A DNA stretch of 64,000 bases from Nitrospira sp. (GCA_024760505.1 CP058931.1:496001-560000); one strand, 5' to 3'; shown: positions 9,801 through 18,223, numbered from the stretch's first letter. Numbers and translations are program-made. The notes: a model not told the origin generated them from the sequence alone.

Positions 9801-12409
9801 TACATTTCGAGCCGAACCTTGGGAAGCTCAAAGGGGACAACGGACACCCCCCGACGAACGGGAGGCACTTGGGACAACTTCGTGGTGACCCCGGTTTTCA
9901 ATAAATCAAGCAGGCCATCAAAGTGTTCCGGAGCATTGGCTAGATCACCATGTTCAATGTCTACAAAATACGTCTGGTGTTTGAGTGCTTCGGGAATGCC
10001 GGTATCCCAGGGAACCCGCCCATCCCCAAAGGGGGTCGCATCAATCCGTATTCGCCGCGTGGCTGGAGCCGAGAGGTCAAGGGAGACATCGCACGGTGTC
10101 GCATCCGCTCGCCCCGCAACATAGAGCATCCGTTGAGAATCAATCGGGCTGGCCTGAAGAAGTTGCTTAACCTTGAGGGCTTCAGCCAGTTGCGCGGCAT
10201 CCGGCACAGGCCACTCAATACCTGCTGTTTGTGAGGTCGCTACCTTTGCCCCGAATAGCCCTCGTGCACGATCCCGGTCATGATCCAGGAGTAACCGCCA
10301 GGTTTCAGCCTGATAGACATCAAGAGTCCCTCTATGCGGGAGAAGCTGCAAAACCCCGTCAAACCTGGAAATAATTCCCAGTAACGTCGATTGGGAATTG
10401 GTGATATCCAGAAGGTCTAACATTCGCACCAGTGGATCACGCCCCATGAGCATACCAGTGATGGCATGCGACCCCTCATTGGGAGTGCCCAGCATGATGA
10501 ATCGGGCACCGGGATGGCGGCACATGCGATCCCACACCTTTTTTCCCTCTTCCGTCGCCATCATGACCCGCACCACCAACCCGCCCATGGAGTGCGCGAT
10601 GATCCGTACCGGTTGTCCCACAGCTTCCTGTGCCTTGACCGTTTCCTCTAAATCCTTTCGAAACCGGTCAGCAAGTTCGACCAGCGATTTTCGCCAATCA
10701 TAGGCAAAGGGTTTAACCGTATGTGAATTGGCCAAATACTTGATGAGGTCCTTATAGCCACTCCCGATAGGTTGATCAGCCACCACATTTTTTGCGGTAT
10801 GCTTCAGCTTTTTCAGGCCTCCGAAAGCTAAATCCAACTTATCCAACCAGACATGATCCTTTCCCACCTTGAGTCGACTGCCCATGGTGCCGGGCAGGAC
10901 ATATACAACAGGCTGTGGGGATCCGACAGCGCGTTTGCGGTAATCATCTTCGGTCACTTCGGAAGGCTCGCGCTCCAGTCGGTGAAAGAGGGAATGGGGC
11001 ACGTCCTTGGTGAGAGCTTGCATCAGCCGATTCGCCGTGTCCGGATTACGAAAATAATGGAAATGATCCACCTCCTTTCCGGTGTCGATCCAATACTGCA
11101 CCTCCCCTGTCCGCTCTGTCCCGCCGAACATCGCCGGGGTATTCACGACCAGATCATGATCTTCCCGATAGAATAAATCCGTCACGAATGTTTTGAGTCG
11201 CCCCAGTACCCCTTCTCCGGCCACATCCCCGCCTAAAATATGCAGGTCCGCCATCGACCGTACTCCCGGTCGATTGAGAATGCGCACCAAGGGCGAATCC
11301 GGCATCTGCGCTTCCAATCCGGGTAACTCTTCCGGTTTGGTCCGGTTTTTCACCACGCCCAGCAGGAATGCGGAGAGTCCCTCAAGCACCGGATTGCCCT
11401 TCAAGCCGGGGATCGCCCCAACCACGTTCAGGATAATCGAGAGGTACCGATCCAACCGGCCACTGGCCAACGTGGTGCCGCGGGCTGGACACCCAACCCG
11501 AACAAACCGCTCAATGACCAATTGCTTGTGTTGGAGCAGATGACCGAGTTGCTCCAACTGCTTCAGATCGGCCTTTCGATCCGGTTGGGCAAAGACCTGG
11601 AGATCGTCCTGATCAAAGGGAAATCGGCCCTCCATAATGCTGCGACACAGCAATTCCCCCACCAGTCCGCCACGGGAATGCGAGACCAGGTGCAGACGAG
11701 CCCCTTCGGGAAAATACCCGGCAAGTTCCAACGCATTTTGAATGGGATTGTGAGAAAGCGTTCGATGTTGGAAGGACAGCACACGTTTGGGGTAATACCC
11801 AAGGAGTTGCACCATACGCGCATTGGCGCCCCCCTCCCAGAGTCCGCCGAAACTGCCCTCCGTCGAAGAGGCGGTTCCATGAATGAAGACCAGCCACGGT
11901 TTATCCGTCTTTTCTTTTTCCAGGGATTTGATCCGTGTGTAATCAGACGACTCTTTTCCTTCCCACCGATAGAGACCCGGGCCCGGCTTCAACACACCCT
12001 CGACCTTATCCTTAATCAAATCCGTGGTCGCGCCCACGGGATCCAGGCCGAAAATCTTGAACCCTTTAATCACCCAATTTCCGACGATACCCCGACTGGA
12101 GGCCCCAATAGGCAACACGCTGGGAAGTTCGACCACGTCACCGGCAGGCCCACGGCTGGGAGTCAATCCAAAATCCCTTTCCAGATCATCCGCACGCACC
12201 CACAATTTAATCCCCTGATCCAATTCCAGTTGGATGAGATCGTCTGAACTCAGATCATTAATTTCCAGAGGGGGTTGGCCCGCGCGAGCCCGTTGGACCC
12301 TGGCACTATGTTTAAGGGTGACCAGATCATTCAGATTGGCAGGAAAATCGGGAATTGCAGATTTCAGGTCGAGCGGCTCATGCTGTCCATGCACGACAAG
12401 ACGTTTCAT
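6842..12409 (-). CDS. Giant CHAT-protease protein with two alpha/beta-hydrolase domains
   Basis: 1,855 residues from ATG 12409, with GAGGAA 9 bases upstream. After a polar N-terminus, domain 1 (about 170-470) is an alpha/beta hydrolase with FIHGTASS and nucleophile loop VSHSRGG (S245). Domain 2 (about 500-840) is a second, LCAT/PGAP1-like lipase with VLPGTMGSRL and AHSMGG (S607). Residues about 890-1060 contain glycine-rich strands (VVGLGMVGDL, LIGTGAGG) of uncertain fold. Residues about 1200-1505 form a CHAT domain, a caspase-like cysteine protease, with histidine in CAAHG (H1342) and cysteine in LNCCHLG (C1403). The remainder is helical and TPR-like (around AMCAALGLAYGELG). Known CHAT proteins act in bacterial immunity and programmed death, so a protease-gated lipase effector is the natural hypothesis. 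No signal peptide or membrane helix is seen. Confidence 0.88.
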   Translation of the reverse strand: MKRLVVHGQHEPLDLKSAIPDFPANLNDLVTLKHSARVQRARAGQPPLEINDLSSDDLIQLELDQGIKLWVRADDLERDFGLTPSRGPAGDVVELPSVLPIGASSRGIVGNWVIKGFKIFGLDPVGATTDLIKDKVEGVLKPGPGLYRWEGKESSDYTRIKSLEKEKTDKPWLVFIHGTASSTEGSFGGLWEGGANARMVQLLGYYPKRVLSFQHRTLSHNPIQNALELAGYFPEGARLHLVSHSRGGLVGELLCRSIMEGRFPFDQDDLQVFAQPDRKADLKQLEQLGHLLQHKQLVIERFVRVGCPARGTTLASGRLDRYLSIILNVVGAIPGLKGNPVLEGLSAFLLGVVKNRTKPEELPGLEAQMPDSPLVRILNRPGVRSMADLHILGGDVAGEGVLGRLKTFVTDLFYREDHDLVVNTPAMFGGTERTGEVQYWIDTGKEVDHFHYFRNPDTANRLMQALTKDVPHSLFHRLEREPSEVTEDDYRKRAVGSPQPVVYVLPGTMGSRLKVGKDHVWLDKLDLAFGGLKKLKHTAKNVVADQPIGSGYKDLIKYLANSHTVKPFAYDWRKSLVELADRFRKDLEETVKAQEAVGQPVRIIAHSMGGLVVRVMMATEEGKKVWDRMCRHPGARFIMLGTPNEGSHAITGMLMGRDPLVRMLDLLDITNSQSTLLGIISRFDGVLQLLPHRGTLDVYQAETWRLLLDHDRDRARGLFGAKVATSQTAGIEWPVPDAAQLAEALKVKQLLQASPIDSQRMLYVAGRADATPCDVSLDLSAPATRRIRIDATPFGDGRVPWDTGIPEALKHQTYFVDIEHGDLANAPEHFDGLLDLLKTGVTTKLSQVPPVRRGVSVVPFELPKVRLEMYPSEEDLIASALGSTRVKKKRQPTRKITVTMVHGNLSRASSPVAVGHYEGDTIVSAEAYLDRQLNGRLRERQCLGLYPDKLNTSAVVLNDGDCHQGRTHPGAIVVGLGMVGDLTPGGLTSTMADAMVNYALKCIEVERERRRATTVDGSCGPKLKIPLTMLLIGTGAGGLSLVDSLQSLLRGILQANRRLDRLERTETPESEKPFADSERLTGSIETVEILELYQDLAIQATKSLLELGRSQDFREHLHIHEVMVEGVEGRRRASFDEDAGWWQRLRIATQDDGSLKFEALTNRARAETYLHPAQRKLIERFLERAIATTQNDLELSSTLFELIIPNRMKEYAPDRRSMVLVLDEKSAAYPWELLHNRFAPNSRPLAVEAGMVRQMAVPQFREKVLHGTALNALVIGDPTSHEPSGKFAPLPGAAAEAREVAQLIRHQEYRNVVELVEGEATPDAILTALYQQPYRIVHCAAHGVFEFPIEEEAAKSGATVTKMESYTKPKTVTGTVLGEGLFLTPVEINQMRYVPELVFLNCCHLGQTKGSAEQSNIPFHQLASNLGTQLIRMGVRAVVAAGWAVDDLAAKTFAKKFYEEMFQNRTFGDAVRLAREEIYLRQGGSNTWGAYQCYGDPDFSLTIGAKSMGRQRRMVAPVELRVELYNLVQEAKTAEPKDEARLRRRLQELVAGVGQGWTESAAMCAALGLAYGELGLFEEAVRFYDRGRMLEPADATVESLEQLANLKVRWALDRVERQGEPTAQKLDQLENDFPIKELFDDAEHILAGLLTIQQTQERYALKGKLYKGKAMLLTTKGEQRKALLEMKRCYDKGYIIGKAAKRNDAYYPLGNRLAAEIVLSWDKPKGRSTRRGKTKDADPVAEGLAEFSTYAQDLIGKGQSFWDMSLTPDHKLLEALYAQRLTVNDQKEILSGYLEAKRLGGSAREIDSVIKNIRFFESMVATQAPLKIRQQLSAGLKTLHESLVSDVGANGQPES

Positions 12410-13126
12410 TGTTTATTCCTCACAAAATGTTGTTGGCATGACCATCCATGTTTCCCGTCAAAACAAGCAGTTCATGATTGTTATCAACCATGACCCATAT
12501 GCGTTCCATTCGTTTGCCCAATCAAAACAAATCGGAATCCCATTACAGCAAATCCGTCGAAAAATTCCTACCCTTTGCTCCCTCACCACAGTGAAGCGCG
12601 GACGGACCGTTGAGGAATTATCGACATGGAAGGTCTTGAAGGAAGCATTGAGGTGGGAGAGGTTAGAAAGGAAAAGATGGATTTCGACGAATGTCCGTCG
12701 AGGCCCTTACCCAAGCCAACCATCATGCAAACAAAATTAAGAAAGAAACGGGCTTATGATCCGTCAATAAAAAGGCGGGAACATACAACAGAAATTCCAA
12801 CTCACCACTGGCCAGAATGACTACCAGCATTGTAGAAAACTCTGGGTGGGCGATGCCCGCACTTCTTTTTCCCGACTTCCCTCGACCTTTCTAAACAAAA
12901 CACACCCCATCCCCAGCCGCCAGGGTGTCATCCTAAGAGAAACGAAAGATCTGTGCCCAAACCCCCTAACTTCCGCTAGGCGAGATACATCGCCTTCAGC
13001 TCAGCATGACAATAGGAAAAGAGTAATAAGGAAAAAGAACCAAGGGATAGGGTATCGAAAATGGGGATGACGGGTTGAACTAACCTTTTCAGAAATACTT
13101 GACGGGAGATGCTCACACTGGATCCA
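12410..13126. other. Non-coding stretch with the second 86-bp repeat
   Basis: About 720 bp between the CHAT gene and the export operon. Open frames here (for example 12234-12740 on the plus strand) overlap the CHAT start antisense and lack coding character. The 5' leader and promoter of the CHAT gene must lie in the first part. The 86-bp palindromic repeat is at 12926-13011. Nothing else could be supported. Confidence 0.45.
12926..13011. repeat. 86-bp palindromic intergenic repeat, copy 2
   Basis: The left arm TGTCATCCTAAGAG...AAAGATCT (12926-12952) and the right arm GAGATACATC...CAGCATGACA (ending 13011) resemble those at 1046-1131, in the same orientation and with the same total length of 86 bp, but with more mismatches. 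The two copies flank the minus-strand epimerase/protease/TIR/CHAT block. The relation is visible directly. Whether the pair marks a transferred segment is not known. Confidence 0.6.
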
Positions 13127-14602
13127 CTATTGTGGCTTCACTTGAGCCAGGTGTTCCTGCTCCCAACCGCCGCCTACGGCTTTGAACAAATCCACCATAG
13201 CCGTGAGACGTGCCCGTTCGGTTTGAACCACTCCCAATTCTGCATCAAGCACGATGCGCTGAGCATCTATGACGTCGATATAGCTAACCAATCCTTTGCG
13301 ATACCGGATGTCCGCGAGCTCCAGCGATTCCCGGGCGGCGGCTACTTGTTGGCGTTGATTCACCAGTTGTTCTTTTCGCGTTTGCAAGGCAACCAGTACA
13401 TCAGCCACTTCCCTGAACGCATTCAGAATGGTTTGATGGTAGTCTTCCAACATTTGCTGATACCGGTTTTCCGCCACCTCTAATCTGGCCAGATTGGTAT
13501 AGCCTTCAAAGATCGGCAGGGTAACCGAGGGACCGATCGCCATGTTGCGGCTGCCCCATTTAAACCATTGATCGAATTCGCTGGTGAGAATCCCTCCGTT
13601 TCCCGTGATGGCCACGCTGGGGAAAAAGTAGGCGCGGGCTTCTCCAATCCGAGCATTGGCGGCTTTTAAGGTTTCTTCCTTTTCCAAAATATCCGGGCGC
13701 CGTTGCAAGAGATCTGAAGGCAGACCAACAGGGATCGTTGGTTGTGCCATTACGGACCGAAGGGGTTTAGAGGACAACACCAGCGTCCCAGGATTGGCCC
13801 CGGTCAACACTTCGAGTTGATGCAGTTGCACAGCCCGTTGACGCCGAAACTCGGGAATTTGCGAGGCCGTTTGAGCCACAAGGGTTTCCTCTTGTTTCAC
13901 ATCCAGGTCCGATACCAGACCGGCCTGCGCACGGCTCCGGATGATCGACAGAGAGTCTTGTTGAAGGGCCAAGTTCCGTTCCGCAATCTCCACTTGTTCG
14001 TCGAGTTCACGAAGCCGGAAATAGGAATCTCCCACCTCACCGACCAGGCTCAACAACAGACCGCGGCGATTCATTTCGCTCCCCAACGCTTCTGCGGTAA
14101 AGGCCTCCTTTCCGCGTCGAATCCGACCCCATAAATCCAGTTCCCATCGAAGATCGATGTCCGCACGCCAAATATCAAAATTGGCACCCGGTGGCGCGAA
14201 CCCTTCAGGCGCCCCTCCTGTGGGACCAACCAAAATGCTTTCCGATCGACGAATCCGGCTATAAGATCCATCCAAGGACACATTGGGATAAAGCCCGGCT
14301 CCTGACCCATAGGCAATCGCGTGGGCCTCCAGCACCCGAAACGCAGCTTGTCGGAGATCATGGTTACGATCCAAGGCCTGTTCAATCAATCCATTCAATT
14401 CATCGTTGCCAAACATTCGCCACCACCCGGCCTCCGGCACCTGTCCTACCGTAATAGGAAGCTGAGAGGATGAGCCTTCCAGGGTCATCCTGTTCCAGTT
14501 TTCCGGGACATTGAGGTCCGGCTGCTGATAGTCCGGCCCCATGAGACATCCCGGCAGAAAAATGATCATAAGCAGCATGGGTAGATGTTTCGTTGCGATC
14601 AT
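13127..14602 (-). CDS. NodT/TolC-type outer-membrane efflux lipoprotein
   Basis: 491 residues from ATG 14602, chosen because AAGGAG lies 7 bases upstream, the HlyD gene stops 10 bp before, and the product then starts with a lipoprotein signal (MIATKHLPMLLMIIFLPGC, cysteine at residue 19) followed by the typical GPDYQQP and PENW. The rest shows the two repeated long-helix halves of the outer-membrane efflux protein (OEP) family: QALDRNHDLRQAAF, RWELDLWGRIRRG and TLPIFEGYTNLARLEVAENRY. Trimeric outer-membrane channels of this kind work with an HlyD adaptor and an inner-membrane pump, here the three genes upstream. It is the last gene of the TetR-led operon. Substrate unknown. Confidence 0.93.
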   Translation of the reverse strand: MIATKHLPMLLMIIFLPGCLMGPDYQQPDLNVPENWNRMTLEGSSSQLPITVGQVPEAGWWRMFGNDELNGLIEQALDRNHDLRQAAFRVLEAHAIAYGSGAGLYPNVSLDGSYSRIRRSESILVGPTGGAPEGFAPPGANFDIWRADIDLRWELDLWGRIRRGKEAFTAEALGSEMNRRGLLLSLVGEVGDSYFRLRELDEQVEIAERNLALQQDSLSIIRSRAQAGLVSDLDVKQEETLVAQTASQIPEFRRQRAVQLHQLEVLTGANPGTLVLSSKPLRSVMAQPTIPVGLPSDLLQRRPDILEKEETLKAANARIGEARAYFFPSVAITGNGGILTSEFDQWFKWGSRNMAIGPSVTLPIFEGYTNLARLEVAENRYQQMLEDYHQTILNAFREVADVLVALQTRKEQLVNQRQQVAAARESLELADIRYRKGLVSYIDVIDAQRIVLDAELGVVQTERARLTAMVDLFKAVGGGWEQEHLAQVKPQ

Positions 14603-14612
14603 ACGTTTCTCC

Positions 14613-15635
14613 TTACGGAGCCTCCCCTGTCTCCGACAACGGACGGGAGGTATGAGCTGGCGGAGTTCCGTTCTCGGATCGGTTATGGTCCTGACCCGAC
14701 ACCCGTTCAACAGGGCGCTCGATATAGACATCAACTTGCTGGCCAACATAAACCGGGAAAGAAGGGCGTTCAAACCGATAAATGACCTGAAGTACCCTCG
14801 TATCGACCCGCTCACGATTGTCTCCAGTGAGGGATCGTTTGGGCACAATGTAGGGTTCAATGCGATCGAAGGTGAGAGGAATAGCCTGATCCGTATACCC
14901 TTTGAGATAGGCCACCGCCGGACTTCCCGGCACCATCAAGGGCGCGTTGACCTCATCGATATCAGCGCGCACTTGTAAGGTTTCCGTATCCCCTAATATG
15001 ATGAGCGGCTCGATGGCATTCACCGTGGCATATTCCCCGGCTCGAACGTTGACCTGAAGAATCGTCGCCGCACGCGGTGCCCGAACCGTAAGACGGTTTA
15101 ATAAAGCTTGCACTTCATCCCGTTCTGTTTTTGCCAAATGGAAATCAGCCCTTGCCCGAATCAACGCCCGCTTGGCACCTTCCGCTTCATGCCATTTCCT
15201 CTTCACATCATCTTCACTGACCGCCCGACGGTCTGTAACCGACTGAAGCCGCTTTAATTGGTCCTGGACATCCCGGAGCCGGATCTCCTGCTCGGCGATC
15301 CGCGCCGCTGCAGACGGGAGCGAATCGGTCTTGGTTTGCAGTTGGGCCCGCAACGCCCGATCATCCAACTGAAACAACGGATCTCCCTGCTCAACATGAT
15401 CCGCCACCGTGACATACACCTTCGTCACCAAACCGGAGACCGGAGGCGCGATCCTGACGTTTTCGTTCACCGCTTCAATAATGCCTGCTGCGGCCACGGT
15501 GACTGGATACGGATTCTGAGGAGGAGCTTCCATCGGTGGAGGCGGAGCCACTTTCTTATTAGCGCCCCACAACGTCGCAATCGTCAAAATAATGCCCCCC
15601 AACGCGATCCAAAAACTTAAACGCCGCAGTACCAT
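14613..15635 (-). CDS. HlyD-family periplasmic adaptor protein
   Basis: 340 residues. An N-terminal membrane anchor (LRRLSFWIALGGIILTIATLW) and a proline-rich linker lead into a barrel-sandwich (lipoyl-like) half motif, APPVSGLVTKVYVTVADHVEQGDPLFQLDDRAL in pieces. A long alpha-hairpin of about 110 residues (heptads around RIAEQEIRLRDVQDQLKRL) follows, then the second lipoyl half (APRAATILQVNVRAGEYATV) and a beta-barrel. This is the adaptor that links an ABC or RND pump to TolC-like channels. Its ATG directly follows the TAA of the ATPase gene, a sign of translational coupling. The C-terminal tail is polar and of low complexity. Confidence 0.92.
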   Translation of the reverse strand: MVLRRLSFWIALGGIILTIATLWGANKKVAPPPPMEAPPQNPYPVTVAAAGIIEAVNENVRIAPPVSGLVTKVYVTVADHVEQGDPLFQLDDRALRAQLQTKTDSLPSAAARIAEQEIRLRDVQDQLKRLQSVTDRRAVSEDDVKRKWHEAEGAKRALIRARADFHLAKTERDEVQALLNRLTVRAPRAATILQVNVRAGEYATVNAIEPLIILGDTETLQVRADIDEVNAPLMVPGSPAVAYLKGYTDQAIPLTFDRIEPYIVPKRSLTGDNRERVDTRVLQVIYRFERPSFPVYVGQQVDVYIERPVERVSGQDHNRSENGTPPAHTSRPLSETGEAP

Positions 15636-16376
15636 TTAAACGGGTGTCTCCTGTCCTTCTTGGATCTGATCCACTCGTCCATCTTCCATATGGACAATGC
15701 GATCGCCAAATTCAAAAATCCGGGTATCGTGCGTCACAATAATCACCCCCCGATCATGCTGTTTTCCGATATCATGCAATTGCTTCACAATACGGTGTCC
15801 CGTTTCTCCATCCAGGTTCGCCGTCGGTTCGTCACACAGCAGTAACTGGGGATCACTCACCAAGGCCCGGGCAATCGCTACCCGCTGCTGCTCGCCTCCC
15901 GACAGTCTGGTTGGCAATGCGGCCAAGCGCTCTCCCATGCCCATGCTCCCAAGAATCTTCTCCGCTTGAGCCAGGGCCTCGTGTTTGGCGACTCCGCGAA
16001 TCAATAACGGCACGGCCGCATTTTCAACCGCGGTGAGAGTGGGCAAGAGATGATATTGCTGAAAAATAAATCCGAGATGATCCGAGCGAAATTTCGTTTT
16101 TTCCGACGGGGACAAATCCAGAATGGATTCGCCCAAAACTTTCACCTCTCCCTCATCGCTTTCTAAAATGCCGGCAATCACCGACAAGAGAGTCGTTTTC
16201 CCGCTACCCGAAGGCCCCACCAGCAACAAGACCTCCCCGTGGGCGACATTTAAATCAACTCCTTTCAGGACAGGAATCCGGGTCTCTCCTTCCCCAAACG
16301 ATTTCACCACCCCCCTGGCCTGCACCAGCCAGTGAGCCGAATCATGGTGGAGAGTCGGAGACGGATTCCCACTCAC
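15636..16376 (-). CDS. ABC exporter ATP-binding protein (DevA/MacB/LolD-like)
   Basis: About 246 residues from GTG 16376. I prefer this start over ATG 16409 because the latter would reuse 29 bp of the permease gene in another frame, while GGGGG lies before the GTG. All nucleotide-binding motifs are intact: Walker A GPSGSGKTT, Q-loop FIFQQYHLLPTLT, signature LSGGEQQRVAIARAL, Walker B LLLCDEPTANLD and H-loop VIIVTHDTR. The FIFQQYHLLPTLTAVENA wording is that of the MacB/LolD/DevA subfamily, which energises FtsX-type permeases for export. It lies between the permease and adaptor genes, with which it should form a tripartite pump. Confidence 0.93.
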   Translation of the reverse strand: MSGNPSPTLHHDSAHWLVQARGVVKSFGEGETRIPVLKGVDLNVAHGEVLLLVGPSGSGKTTLLSVIAGILESDEGEVKVLGESILDLSPSEKTKFRSDHLGFIFQQYHLLPTLTAVENAAVPLLIRGVAKHEALAQAEKILGSMGMGERLAALPTRLSGGEQQRVAIARALVSDPQLLLCDEPTANLDGETGHRIVKQLHDIGKQHDRGVIIVTHDTRIFEFGDRIVHMEDGRVDQIQEGQETPV

Positions 16377-16380
16377 GGCG

Positions 16381-17514
16381 CTACCCCCGAAACACAATCG
16401 CCGGTTCAAGTTTGGCCAACTTTCGAATGCTAATCACACTCGATACACTACAGATCAACAGGAGCGCCACGGCCACTCCGACGAGAAGGGGCCATGTTTC
16501 TTTAAAGGGCAGCCGGTCTCCACCTGCAGCGGTCAATCCAAACAGGGTGGCCAATCCCACACCGACTCCATATCCGATCGATCCGACGGTAAAACTTTGC
16601 AGGAGGATCATTCGCGCCAGCATACCCGTGCTGGCTCCAATCGCTTTCAGCGCGCCAAACTGCGGCAGGTTCTCAACCGTAAACAGGTAAAAGGTTTGTC
16701 CGGAAATCGCCATCCCCACAATAAATCCTAATAACACGGTGGTACCAAAATTCACGCCAATACCGGTGTTTTGGAGAATCCATCGAATCGTTTTCCATCC
16801 AAACTGGTCTGCGGTAAATGCTCCCAATCCGGTTTGCTCATGAATTCGCCTGGCCAATTCTTCCGGGCTGATCCCACTCACCGGACTGGCAAGGACATAC
16901 GACAATTTCCGCCGCTCTTCTGGTGTCACACTCAAGGCTCGTTCGTAGGTGGTGTAGACGAAGGGAAAATTTTGAAAACTTTTTTGTGTCTGCACGATCG
17001 CCACGACCCTGACACGGTGATCATTGATTTCAAACGTGGTGCCAAGATGAATATTCTCGGGCCCACCTAACCGCTCCACCCCTAATTGATCGATCGCAAC
17101 CGCGTCAGGAGACCGCAGCTCTTCAATGTGGCCTTCCAACACCCGACCGGGTCGACCGATTAACGTACTGGCTTCAATCCCGACTAATGCAATTTGCTCA
17201 TAGTTCCCATCCCGCAACCTTGCCCGCTGGACGCCCTTATAGAGAGGAACCGCCCACTCGACACCGGAAACACTTCGAACCACGTTCACCGTTGTATCGG
17301 CCAGCGGCTTAATCTCTTCGACTTGATTGATATTGGAATCGGTAACCCACACAGGGGCATTCACATTGGTGATGCCCGATTGCGACCAGGTCATCAACCC
17401 CCAGAAAATGGATCCCTGCTGAACGATGAGCATCGTGGAAAACGTGAGCCCCGCCAGCAACATGAGGTATTTGGGGCGATCGCCAAACAACATTTTCAGT
17501 GCAACGTAATTCAT
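16381..17514 (-). CDS. FtsX/DevC-type ABC transporter permease
   Basis: 377 residues. One N-terminal helix (KYLMLLAGLTFSTMLIVQQGSIFWGLM) is followed by a periplasmic MacB-like core of about 220 residues. Three C-terminal helices end the protein: FGTTVLLGFIVGMAISGQTFY, LLQSFTVGSIGYGVGVGLATLFG and LLVGVAVALLLICSVSSVISI. The FTVENLPQFGALKAIGAS coupling segment between helices is typical of FtsX-like permeases that bind MacB/DevA ATPases. The length matches DevC. Its ATG overlaps the TGA of the TetR gene (ATGA), so the two are translationally coupled. Confidence 0.92.
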   Translation of the reverse strand: MNYVALKMLFGDRPKYLMLLAGLTFSTMLIVQQGSIFWGLMTWSQSGITNVNAPVWVTDSNINQVEEIKPLADTTVNVVRSVSGVEWAVPLYKGVQRARLRDGNYEQIALVGIEASTLIGRPGRVLEGHIEELRSPDAVAIDQLGVERLGGPENIHLGTTFEINDHRVRVVAIVQTQKSFQNFPFVYTTYERALSVTPEERRKLSYVLASPVSGISPEELARRIHEQTGLGAFTADQFGWKTIRWILQNTGIGVNFGTTVLLGFIVGMAISGQTFYLFTVENLPQFGALKAIGASTGMLARMILLQSFTVGSIGYGVGVGLATLFGLTAAGGDRLPFKETWPLLVGVAVALLLICSVSSVISIRKLAKLEPAIVFRG

Positions 17515-18185
17515 ACCTTCCGTGCCGTCCGCGTCCGGGGTTTATGTGTCTGCCCTGATCTGCGTACCGCTGCCTTCGGTGGAGGGATTTTAAGTCCGTT
17601 CATCATGAGGTTCACAAAGGTCTGCGAAATGTCTGCGGCAGTTTGAGGAAGTTGGGCCTGAAATAAGACCGTCAATAACCGATGATAAATCAGCATGCCC
17701 ATAAAGGCGCGTGCAGCGATGAGGGGCTGAACCGGCTGAAAGGCTCCATCATCTATGCGCTGTTGAATGTAGCCGGCCAAAAAATCGTAAAACACCCGGA
17801 TGTGATTGTGGAAAAACATATCCGACATCTCATGGTTTTCCAGTGCGCTAAACAAAATCAGCCTCATCAAATCCGAATCCGGAGCCCCTCCGACCACCGT
17901 CCGGGCAATCACGGAAAACACCTCAACATCCTTTTGTTGCTCCGCGAGACTTTTTATTTTGGAGAGTAATCCCGGCACGGGCGATTCCTCCGCAAGAATG
18001 GCCGCATACAAGTCCTCTTTACTGGGAAAATGTTTAAAAATAAGGGCTTCGCTGACTCCTGCCCTCTGAGCAATCTCCCGGGTCTTGGTCCCGCTAAACC
18101 CTTTTTTGGCAAATAAGGAGGCCGCCGACTGAATGATTTTGGCCTTCCGGACCGGACCGGATATTCGTTTCGGTGATAATGGCAT
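17511..18185 (-). CDS. TetR/AcrR-family transcriptional regulator of the export operon
   Basis: 224 residues, with GGAAGGCGAAG before the ATG. The N-terminal helix-turn-helix is clear: ARKAKIIQSAASLFAKKGFSG-type helix 1, TKTREIAQRAGVSEALIFKHF as the HTH and PSKEDLYAAI after it. The C-terminal ligand domain is divergent, as usual, and ends in a basic tail. It is the first gene of the operon, overlaps the permease by 4 bp, and has a palindrome 25 bp upstream that suits autoregulation. The likely role is repression of the pump until an unknown ligand binds. Confidence 0.93.
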   Translation of the reverse strand: MPLSPKRISGPVRKAKIIQSAASLFAKKGFSGTKTREIAQRAGVSEALIFKHFPSKEDLYAAILAEESPVPGLLSKIKSLAEQQKDVEVFSVIARTVVGGAPDSDLMRLILFSALENHEMSDMFFHNHIRVFYDFLAGYIQQRIDDGAFQPVQPLIAARAFMGMLIYHRLLTVLFQAQLPQTAADISQTFVNLMMNGLKIPPPKAAVRRSGQTHKPRTRTARKV

Positions 18186-18209
18186 CTTCGCCTTCCAATA
18201 TAATGATAT

Positions 18210-18223
18210 AGTGAGTAATCACT
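18210..18223. promoter_or_regulatory. Putative TetR operator
   Basis: The perfect inverted repeat AGTGA-gtaa-TCACT lies 25 bp upstream of the TetR start codon, in an AT-rich promoter-like stretch (TATAATGATATAG next to it). The size and position fit a TetR-family operator that overlaps the promoter of the regulator-pump operon. Binding is inferred. Confidence 0.55.

Noticed and set aside
11522..12247. 241-codon plus-strand frame over the CHAT gene
   Set aside because: Antisense shadow of the 1,855-aa gene, whose motifs are clear; no start context.
12234..12740. 168-codon frame upstream of the CHAT gene
   Set aside because: It begins antisense within the CHAT N-terminus and shows no domain.
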